Positions 1-6,519 of a DNA stretch of 10,904 nt are shown here, piece after piece. How positions within the stretch are numbered: position 1 is the stretch's first letter; each line of letters starts with the position of its first letter. The notes beneath the pieces were generated by a model. The model searched no databases, was not told the origin of the DNA, and saw nothing but the letters and a program-made list of their open reading frames with translations. Both the position numbers and the translations under genes were made by a program. Origin of the DNA: Planctomycetota bacterium (GTDB lineage: Bacteria; Planctomycetota; Phycisphaerae; Sedimentisphaerales; Anaerobacaceae); contig CP070830.1 of NCBI GenBank assembly GCA_020344865.1, positions 2,273,851 through 2,284,754 of the forward strand, given 5' to 3'.

Positions 1-33
1 AGCAAGAAGGTGGCCCCGGGTGAAAAAAATTTG

Positions 34-435
34 TTATTTTGGCTGTGTTTTTGAAGGAGTGGGCGTTTTTTTGGCCGTTTTTTCCGTCTCGATAATAGGA
101 ATTGGCGGCAGTGTTCCGGACTTGGCGGAAAATTTGGATGCATCACTAATGAATTTCAGAAGCATTGCAATTTTGTTTTTTACTCGGATTCTCCTATAAA
201 TATTTCGTATGTGAGTCTTTACCGTACCATGTCTTATATTTAGGTCACTTGCTATTTCCTCGTTGTTTAGACCCTGGCAGACGAGTTTGGCCACCTGAAG
301 CTCTCTGGGGCTCATGTGGTATCGTCTTTGTACATGGAGCCAATGCTGTTCATTGAGTAAGGCAATTCGCGGTCGCTCAAAAACAGAGCCATCTTCTTTA
401 AAGCCGTCTGTTATGTAATGTTGTGCGTGCAGCAT
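34..435 (-). CDS. Small LuxR/GerE-type helix-turn-helix regulator without receiver domain
   Basis: This 133-residue protein has a GerE/LuxR DNA-binding domain at residues 41-97. It begins MSPRELQVAKLVCQGLNNEE, followed by IASDLNIRHGTVKTHIRNIY; the recognition helix is about 70-84. The first 40 residues are too short for a receiver or autoinducer-binding domain and show no phospho-acceptor pattern. The tail (from about 100) is rich in Lys, Thr and Pro and is probably disordered. The start is ATG 435: AAGGAG at 443-448 lies seven bases upstream, whereas the in-frame TTG at 441 would overlap that signal poorly. The stop codon of the TPR gene (438-440) is two bases before this ATG, so the genes are probably translationally coupled. 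As the last gene of the operon it may regulate the locus or exopolysaccharide and sorting-substrate genes elsewhere; the target is not visible. Such single-domain regulators may act by dimerisation or with another protein. DNA-binding role is well supported, the regulon is unknown. Confidence 0.88.
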   Translation of the reverse strand: MLHAQHYITDGFKEDGSVFERPRIALLNEQHWLHVQRRYHMSPRELQVAKLVCQGLNNEEIASDLNIRHGTVKTHIRNIYRRIRVKNKIAMLLKFISDASKFSAKSGTLPPIPIIETEKTAKKTPTPSKTQPK

Positions 436-437
436 TT

Positions 438-3400
438 TCAAACTCCTTGCGATAATTTGTCAAGCAGACTCTGCGCTTCGGCAACATCTGTTGGTGACAA
501 GCCCCCATATTCAGCGTTCAATTTCAAAGCCCTTCTTACGTTTTCCATCGCTTCATGGTTTTGTCCGACCATAGCCAAGGCTTTCGCTAAATGTAAATAC
601 GAAGCGACGGCAGAAGAGGTTCCTTGTGGATACATTTCCAAGCATGTGGTGAAATCGTCAATAGCTTTTTGATAATGACCGAGTTTGTAATATGTCACGC
701 CACGTGTATCGATAAGGTCTATGTATCTGGGCTTTACTTCCAAGCCCCGTTGCGCAAGCTCAAGAGCTTCCTCGCATTTGCCATACTCCTGACACAATAT
801 CCAGGCGAGATTATTGATGGCGACTACGTTATCGGATTGAACCGCAAGAATGCGGCGGTATAAAGCGGCTGATTCGGCGTTACGCCCGGTTATTTGTAAC
901 AGCACAGCGAGTGCACTCATAGCCTCGGAACAGTTCGAATCATATTCCAAAACCAAGGTAAGGATATTCTCTGCGGCTTTTTGGGCCTGAGTGTTTTGGC
1001 TTGCTGTCAAGTCAGCCGCTACTGCAGTAGGCGTATAAGTGTCATTTAAATGGTCTCGGTACCAGTCGCAGACCAAGCGGCTTAGTTGTTCCCATTGCCT
1101 GTCCTCTTTAAGCAGGCGCGCCTGTGTTAGCAACGGGGTCGGATCCTCCGGAGCAGACTTACACAGAGAATCAAACTCTTGTCCGGCGTCTGCCTTTCGG
1201 CCGGCTCTGTGCAATGCTGCAGCAAGGGCATGCCTTACCCTTCGCTCCCCTGAGGTATCGTCACAAGCCGTTAGCTGCTCTGTGAGCAGATTAACGGCTT
1301 TTCCCGCGTCTTCCGCAGCCACATACGTCTCGGCCAGATGTAGTGCAACATCGAGGTCATTTGGGGAGGACTCCAGCAAGGCCCTCAGAGTTGGAACTGC
1401 CAATTCCGGGGACGTTGCCGCCTCTGCTCTGGCCTTTAACAGGAGTAAGGACTTGTCATTCGGGCTATGCACGAGGCCTTTTAAAACAGTGTCGATCGCT
1501 TTGGCCGACTGCTGGCGGCGCAGCGCAATTTCGGCCACGAGTCCCCATGCTTCGCTGATTTTAGGCTGGTCTTCTGTGATTTTTTGAAGGATGTCCAGGG
1601 CTTGGGCGGTAGCAGTTGCAGTTGCTTCAGTAAGCAAAAGACGGGCCTTATACAGATGCAGTTCAGTATCTTCAGGATAAAGTGCCAGGGCGTTACCAAG
1701 AATGTTTTCTGCCTGACCCAATGCGTCGCGATTACGGGACGCCAATAAAAGCGATAGCATCCGTTTGGAAATCCCGAGGCTGTCGGGTTCGAGGGACCAC
1801 GCTTTTTTGATGTTGCTGAAAGCCTTATCGAGCACGCCTGTGTATCGGTAGAAATCACTTATGGCGACCCACGCCTGGGTACTATTGGGCTCAACTGCAG
1901 CGGCGCGCTCGAAATCTTCTTCGGCTCTGTCGTCGAGACCCAGAATAGCATATGTCCTTGCGCGAAGAATATATGCAGATGCGTTATTATGGTCGTTTAT
2001 CACCTGCTGACAGAGCCGGAGGGCTTCGTCAGATTTGCCCTGGCGAGCATTCAGTTCAATTTGCGCCGCGGTCACCGGCAGGGAATCCGGTTGCTGGGTT
2101 CTAACCCGGGCGAGTAGGTTGGCTGCCTCCTGGAGTTGATTTTGCTGCATTTTTAACAGTGCCAATGTTAGGCCAGCAGAGTGGTCATTTGGGTCGTCAA
2201 CGAGCATATCTTCGAGGACATCGCATGCTGAACCTACTTGGCCTCGTTTAAGATAACTTTGTAACTGTAGCTTTTTCAGTTCCGGATGGAACACTTCTTC
2301 ACCGGCCGCCCGCTGGAGAATCTGGTCTGCACGGTCATATTCGTTCGCCTCGTACAGGGCGGTGACGACAGGAATGATTATTCGAAGGTCGTAGGGTGAG
2401 CGATTCAAAGCCTCTTGGTAGGTCGAAATGGCGAGTTTTAACTTCCCCAGGCGTTCATAGGTCGCTGCGAGGAGTAATCGGCCGTCTTGGTCATTGGGAT
2501 TTACCAGCAGGCACTCCTCAAGGAGCGAGATAATTCTGGGATAGCGGTTTTCGAAATTTTCGGAGGCGAACCAAACTCTTGCCTGCTCATAGCGCCATTG
2601 CCATCCTTGTTCACCTTCGATGGCTTTGATTGCATCGACGAGTTGCTGGGCATGGTCGAAATTTGTCGTGACCTTTCGGCATTTTAGAAGTTCGCGTTTG
2701 AGAGGTATGTCGTCAGGCATTTCGTTAGCAAGAGTGTTAAGCAGTTGGTAGGCATCCTCATGCCTGTTTGCATGGTTGTAGACGGCAGACAGCAGCAAAC
2801 CAAATTCCCTTCTGGCGGCAGGCTGTGCGACACGATTGAGTGCGTCTTTAAGGGTTTTCTCACACTCCTGAATTTTGCCCACATCAGCTAACAAAGCTGC
2901 GAGGGATTTTACGAGCTTGACGGATTTGGGAAAGGTATTAACAACATCGTATAACTTGAGGATAGCCTCATCGGTTTTTTGCTGGGCAGTTAATAATTCA
3001 ATTTCCGACAAGATAATTTCAAAATGCGCTGGATAGCTTTGTTTTATCTCATCGATAAGCTGCTGAGCCCTGTGAAACTGGGAGCGCTTCGTGGCAAGTT
3101 GAATCTCGAGGGTCTTAACCGCAAGTTCTTTATCGGGAACGCCCTGCAATGCAGCCAATTGGTTTTCAACATCAGTCCATGCTGGCGAATCTTTACCTGT
3201 TCTCCTTTGAGCAAGCAGCCTTATCTGAGCCTGAATATACAAAAGAGCTGACTCTGGACTTTCAGGAGACAGTTGCATCACCGCAAGGGCCTGCTGTGCT
3301 GCATCAGCCCAGTTTCCCGTTTCAATCAATAATCTGGCAAGGTATGTTCGAGCAGCAATGGAATCTGGTTTTTCAGAAACGAGGGTTCGTAACTGCTGGA

Positions 3401-4616
3401 TGCCGGACTGTTCATCTCCTAATCGGGCCAGTGCCGCAACCAGCATCAGCCGGACCCTTCCAGACTTACCTCCTGATTGAATGGCCTTTCGGTAGTGTTT
3501 TACCGCTTCATAACCACTGCCTCTTCTCTCTGCTAAAATTCCTTCAAGAAGAGCGGTGGTTGGAGGAGCAATATCTTTGCGACGCAACTTTGAGATACAG
3601 TCATCGGCGAGGTCAAGTTCGCCGCACTGGATATACAATTCCGCAGCGGTGGGCATGAAATCCCAGGGTTGAGAAGCAAGATGTGTCAAGCCTGATTCTG
3701 CAACATCGAGTATCTTTGCTTTTGAGCCGGACTTCAAAGCAAGCTGTGCTTTAGCCTTCCAGAAACCCAAATCACCAGACATGTTGTTCTGCAGAAGTTC
3801 AAGGTGTTTTTCGGCCTTCTCCAGACTGTTGGCGTCGATAAGCTCCTTGGCGAGCCTCAGGCGAACTAAGTCATCGGATAAATCCAGGTTTTCGGCCTGT
3901 TGTAAATCAGTAAACGCTTTATGTTTTTCTTTTGTTCTCAGATGAAAAGCGGCACGAGTGAGGTGCGCCAAGGCCGAGGAAGGATTGTTTGTTATCGCCT
4001 GGTCGAACCAGTATTCCGCAGTAGTGGAGAAATCCTGGGGATAGCGCTCAACTAATTGGCCCATTGCCTCATAAGCCTGTACTTGCTCGGGATGGTCATT
4101 GATAATGGTCTGCAATTGTTCGGCGGCTTCTTTGAAGTTTCGCTGCTCGGCCATTGATACAGCCAGCATTCTGCGGATTTTCGGATTCTCATCTACCTGG
4201 AGATACCTTTCAGCAATGAGCTGCGCCTCAGCAGGTATACTCATCTGCAAGTAAAGAGAGATGAGATTTTCCGCCGCGGCCAGATTGGTCCTGTCAATCC
4301 TGAGAATAGTCCTGTAAGAGTTGACCGCCTGTTCAATATTGCCCCGCTCGAGTGGCCTGATATTGAGTTGCGCTCGGGCGTACTTTAACATGATTTCTAC
4401 ATTTGTTTGCTCGACGGCAAGGTAGCGTCCCAAGTTTTCGGCGGCATCCTGCCAGTTTTGACCTTCGTATGCTTTCAAGCCCGCCTCTCTCGCACCGTAT
4501 GCCATGCGGTTTCGCTGCCATTTCCGAAGGCCAAAAGCAGTTACAGCCAACACACTGAAGGCAATCAGAAGTACAATTGCCAGAATCCAGTTAAAACGTC
4601 TTTTCGCCATTTTCAT
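438..4616 (-). CDS. Large membrane-anchored TPR protein, probable exosortase-system partner (PrsT-like)
   Basis: This 1392-residue protein opens with a basic stretch and a single hydrophobic helix (about 9-30), with no lipobox cysteine, so it is probably an inner-membrane-anchored periplasmic protein rather than a lipoprotein. The rest is almost continuous helical TPR or TPR-like repeats from about residue 45 to 1370. Many are degenerate. The clearest are near 708-740, 880-945 and the C-terminal set at 1264-1365 (INNLAWILCQEYGKCEEAL, then DTRGVTYYKLGHYQKAIDDF). That ending resembles the PEP-CTERM-system TPR protein PrsT, which is usually several hundred residues shorter. Such scaffolds are thought to assist polysaccharide assembly or export near the exosortase; no substrate can be named. 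ATG 4616 has AGGGA seven bases upstream and is preferred over the in-frame ATG at 4610. It lies 36 bases after the sugar-phosphate transferase gene, and its last codons carry the ribosome binding site of the next gene. TPR assignment is secure; the PrsT relationship is an inference from C-terminal style and context. Confidence 0.85.
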   Translation of the reverse strand: MKMAKRRFNWILAIVLLIAFSVLAVTAFGLRKWQRNRMAYGAREAGLKAYEGQNWQDAAENLGRYLAVEQTNVEIMLKYARAQLNIRPLERGNIEQAVNSYRTILRIDRTNLAAAENLISLYLQMSIPAEAQLIAERYLQVDENPKIRRMLAVSMAEQRNFKEAAEQLQTIINDHPEQVQAYEAMGQLVERYPQDFSTTAEYWFDQAITNNPSSALAHLTRAAFHLRTKEKHKAFTDLQQAENLDLSDDLVRLRLAKELIDANSLEKAEKHLELLQNNMSGDLGFWKAKAQLALKSGSKAKILDVAESGLTHLASQPWDFMPTAAELYIQCGELDLADDCISKLRRKDIAPPTTALLEGILAERRGSGYEAVKHYRKAIQSGGKSGRVRLMLVAALARLGDEQSGIQQLRTLVSEKPDSIAARTYLARLLIETGNWADAAQQALAVMQLSPESPESALLYIQAQIRLLAQRRTGKDSPAWTDVENQLAALQGVPDKELAVKTLEIQLATKRSQFHRAQQLIDEIKQSYPAHFEIILSEIELLTAQQKTDEAILKLYDVVNTFPKSVKLVKSLAALLADVGKIQECEKTLKDALNRVAQPAARREFGLLLSAVYNHANRHEDAYQLLNTLANEMPDDIPLKRELLKCRKVTTNFDHAQQLVDAIKAIEGEQGWQWRYEQARVWFASENFENRYPRIISLLEECLLVNPNDQDGRLLLAATYERLGKLKLAISTYQEALNRSPYDLRIIIPVVTALYEANEYDRADQILQRAAGEEVFHPELKKLQLQSYLKRGQVGSACDVLEDMLVDDPNDHSAGLTLALLKMQQNQLQEAANLLARVRTQQPDSLPVTAAQIELNARQGKSDEALRLCQQVINDHNNASAYILRARTYAILGLDDRAEEDFERAAAVEPNSTQAWVAISDFYRYTGVLDKAFSNIKKAWSLEPDSLGISKRMLSLLLASRNRDALGQAENILGNALALYPEDTELHLYKARLLLTEATATATAQALDILQKITEDQPKISEAWGLVAEIALRRQQSAKAIDTVLKGLVHSPNDKSLLLLKARAEAATSPELAVPTLRALLESSPNDLDVALHLAETYVAAEDAGKAVNLLTEQLTACDDTSGERRVRHALAAALHRAGRKADAGQEFDSLCKSAPEDPTPLLTQARLLKEDRQWEQLSRLVCDWYRDHLNDTYTPTAVAADLTASQNTQAQKAAENILTLVLEYDSNCSEAMSALAVLLQITGRNAESAALYRRILAVQSDNVVAINNLAWILCQEYGKCEEALELAQRGLEVKPRYIDLIDTRGVTYYKLGHYQKAIDDFTTCLEMYPQGTSSAVASYLHLAKALAMVGQNHEAMENVRRALKLNAEYGGLSPTDVAEAQSLLDKLSQGV
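443..448 (-). promoter_or_regulatory. Ribosome binding site of the HTH gene, inside the TPR gene
   Basis: On the minus strand this reads AAGGAG, a near-perfect Shine-Dalgarno, seven bases before ATG 435. It is formed by the last sense codons (Gln-Gly-Val) of the TPR gene. It fixes the start of the HTH protein at 435 rather than the TTG at 441, and implies coupling of the two genes. Confidence 0.85.
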
Positions 4617-4623
4617 TTTTGTT

Positions 4624-4628
4624 TCCCT
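4624..4628 (-). promoter_or_regulatory. Ribosome binding site of the TPR gene
   Basis: The minus strand reads AGGGA seven bases before ATG 4616, within the 36-base gap after the sugar-phosphate transferase gene. It favours ATG 4616 over the second in-frame ATG at 4610. Confidence 0.7.
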
Positions 4629-4652
4629 AGTCTGATGTAATTCTGCCTATTT

Positions 4653-6467
4653 TTAGAACTGGCTAATAAAATTGTGAATGAGTTTTTTAGCGGTTTTCCA
4701 ACAGACCCACAAATCAAGCTTAAGAGACAATTTCCTGACGTATTCTATGTCGTAGTAAATCCACTCCTGAAAATCCTTCGTCGGCCTTCTGGTCCTACAG
4801 ATTTGCCAAAGTCCGGTGATTCCAGGTCGAACCGAAAGGCGGGCGTCTCTCCAGTAAGGGCAGAGGGTGTTTTCAGCCTCCGGTGAAGGCCTGGGTCCAA
4901 CGATGCTCATCTGGCCGAGAAGAACATTTACAAATTGCGGTATTTCGTCGATATGTGTATTTCGCAGGAACCTGCCGACCGTGCTAGTTCGAGGGTCATT
5001 TTCGATTCTGAATTGCGGGCCATCAACCTGGTTTATTCTCCGTAATCTGTCCTGCAACTTATCAGCACCCCGCAGCATAGTCCTGAATTTCAGACATTTA
5101 AAGTTCTTCCCGTGCAGGCCCTGGCGTTCATCGCCGAAAAAAACAGGTCCTGAAGAATTTAACCTTATTGCCAAAGCGATAAACGGCATTATGGGTGCAA
5201 ACAAAACAAGCACGATGGTGGCAGCAACAATGTCGGCGATTCTCTTGAGAAATCTGGCATAGGAGCACTTCGGCCAAGTCCTGAAGCTGTGTATGTCGAG
5301 AGTTTTGGAGGGTATGACGTGATTTCTGGGTTCAACTGCATAGGCTATTTCAATGTACTCAGGTTTCTTCAGAGTGCCCGGCGAGGCTAGCTGCCACAGC
5401 ACTCTCTGCTGTTTTGGGGTCTGATTAATAAGGACACGGTTCTGCACAAGCTGTCCTTTCGAAAGTGAAACGCCCGAACCAATAATAGATGTTCTGATGA
5501 CAACCCCGCTCTCGATTTTAACATTGTGACCAATAATGGTTGGCCCCACTACAACCGCATTTCGTCCGACAGAAACGTCCTGTCCAAATAAAACTTTTCC
5601 GAACAATCTGGCCCTAGGCGATACTATTACACCCTCTGCATCCGTGACTCGCCTATGGAATCTATTGTTAGTGCCGGAACAACTGCATTTGTAAACGTTT
5701 GGATTTGTTACAAGCAAGCCAAGCAAACCTTCTTCTGTTCCTAAGTCTAATATAGTGCCACCTATGTTGAGGCTCCGCAGTGTCAATGAGTTAGAGAAAC
5801 AGTTATCAACAAATTCGGAAAAATTCAAAGACAAAGTATCGCTCATGAGTAGCTTGTTTAGGACTTCTGTTCTGATGAAAAGATGGTGCGGCCAGTCAGA
5901 TGGGACTGGTGCTGTTTGAATCAAATCATTATAGAACCGGCGAAATCCGACGAGATGGCGTTGCGTAGTGATTATCGCTTTCTCGCTGGCGGCCTGCAAT
6001 TGGGGTAGTACATTCACCGCAACGATGTCAGCCCGGAGTCGAGCCAGGATTTTATACAACTCCCGATGGTTTATCCGGGTGACAAATCTTCCGTTAAGGA
6101 CTATTAACCATGAATTCGGTTTAGCCGATTTCGCGGCGAGCAAGGAAACAGGCAAACAGGGCTGGTCGTAATATACTTTTTTTGGTCTACTGTTCGTAGC
6201 AGCCTTGCGACGGAAGCCCGTAGTGTTTGTAGTGTTTGTGGCTTCGGCATGGGCAGCCCAGCTTCGTGGTATTGCTATGACGTTGCTGTTACGTCGATGG
6301 GGAGTATCATGGTTTAAGCAATTAATGATAATATCGTCAAAGGGCTCGCTGCAAAACGCAAATCTAAGCAGCTCCGAGGCTTGGGCGTTATCCCGTCTTG
6401 CCGAGGCAGCGCAGCGGTTGTTATTAGCATGCGAGTCTTTATTCTGGTGTATAATGATTAATTTCAT
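4653..6467 (-). CDS. Polyprenyl-phosphate sugar-phosphate transferase with N-terminal nucleotidyltransferase-like and beta-helix domains
   Basis: Residues 406-598 of this 604-residue protein are a bacterial sugar transferase (PglC/WcaJ catalytic domain family). It has one hydrophobic membrane segment (about 408-436), then DERQG (446-450), KCLKFRTM, the catalytic Asp507-Glu508 pair in HIDEIPQF, GPRP (524-527) and RPGITGLWQI (547-556). Such enzymes move a sugar-phosphate from a nucleotide sugar to undecaprenyl phosphate and start glycan synthesis; the sugar cannot be read from sequence. WcaJ/WbaP-type relatives carry extra membrane helices in front. Here the front is soluble: residues 1-255 resemble a degenerate nucleotidyltransferase (YYDQPCLPV, WLIVLNGRF, GGTILDLGT) and residues 280-346 are hexapeptide beta-helix repeats. 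The metal aspartate of NGD is Arg127, so this part is probably not catalytic. The same kind of module precedes the exosortase of this operon. ATG 6467 follows an in-frame stop at 6480-6482 and lacks a recognisable ribosome binding site. Residues 70-95 are low-complexity. Confidence 0.9.
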   Translation of the reverse strand: MKLIIIHQNKDSHANNNRCAASARRDNAQASELLRFAFCSEPFDDIIINCLNHDTPHRRNSNVIAIPRSWAAHAEATNTTNTTGFRRKAATNSRPKKVYYDQPCLPVSLLAAKSAKPNSWLIVLNGRFVTRINHRELYKILARLRADIVAVNVLPQLQAASEKAIITTQRHLVGFRRFYNDLIQTAPVPSDWPHHLFIRTEVLNKLLMSDTLSLNFSEFVDNCFSNSLTLRSLNIGGTILDLGTEEGLLGLLVTNPNVYKCSCSGTNNRFHRRVTDAEGVIVSPRARLFGKVLFGQDVSVGRNAVVVGPTIIGHNVKIESGVVIRTSIIGSGVSLSKGQLVQNRVLINQTPKQQRVLWQLASPGTLKKPEYIEIAYAVEPRNHVIPSKTLDIHSFRTWPKCSYARFLKRIADIVAATIVLVLFAPIMPFIALAIRLNSSGPVFFGDERQGLHGKNFKCLKFRTMLRGADKLQDRLRRINQVDGPQFRIENDPRTSTVGRFLRNTHIDEIPQFVNVLLGQMSIVGPRPSPEAENTLCPYWRDARLSVRPGITGLWQICRTRRPTKDFQEWIYYDIEYVRKLSLKLDLWVCWKTAKKLIHNFISQF

Positions 6468-6519
6468 CTTTGCGGGAGACTAAAATTTTGGTAGACAGTT
6501 TTGCTCGAGGTAAGGTCTC

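Noticed and set aside
1..33. Possible terminator after the HTH gene (GC-rich stretch beside an A/T run)
   Set aside because: On the minus strand the T run comes before the GC-rich part, and the GC-rich part has only the short palindrome CCCGGG, so it does not form an intrinsic terminator.
436..441. TTG start at 441 for the HTH gene
   Set aside because: ATG 435 has AAGGAG at seven-base spacing; from TTG 441 the same signal would be only one base away.
1039..1587. 182-residue open frame on the plus strand
   Set aside because: It lies wholly antisense inside the TPR gene, is Ser/Ala/Arg-rich with no recognisable domain, and the minus-strand frame is clearly the coding one.
3149..3658. 169-residue open frame on the plus strand
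   Set aside because: Antisense to the TPR gene, without domain, plausible ribosome binding site or operon context; a shadow frame.
4867..5262. 131-residue open frame on the plus strand
   Set aside because: Antisense to the conserved catalytic domain of the sugar-phosphate transferase; its composition follows from the opposite strand.
6220..6237. Two tandem copies of GTAGTGTTT
   Set aside because: Only two nine-base units inside the coding sequence, encoding a Thr/Asn low-complexity patch; not a regulatory repeat or array.
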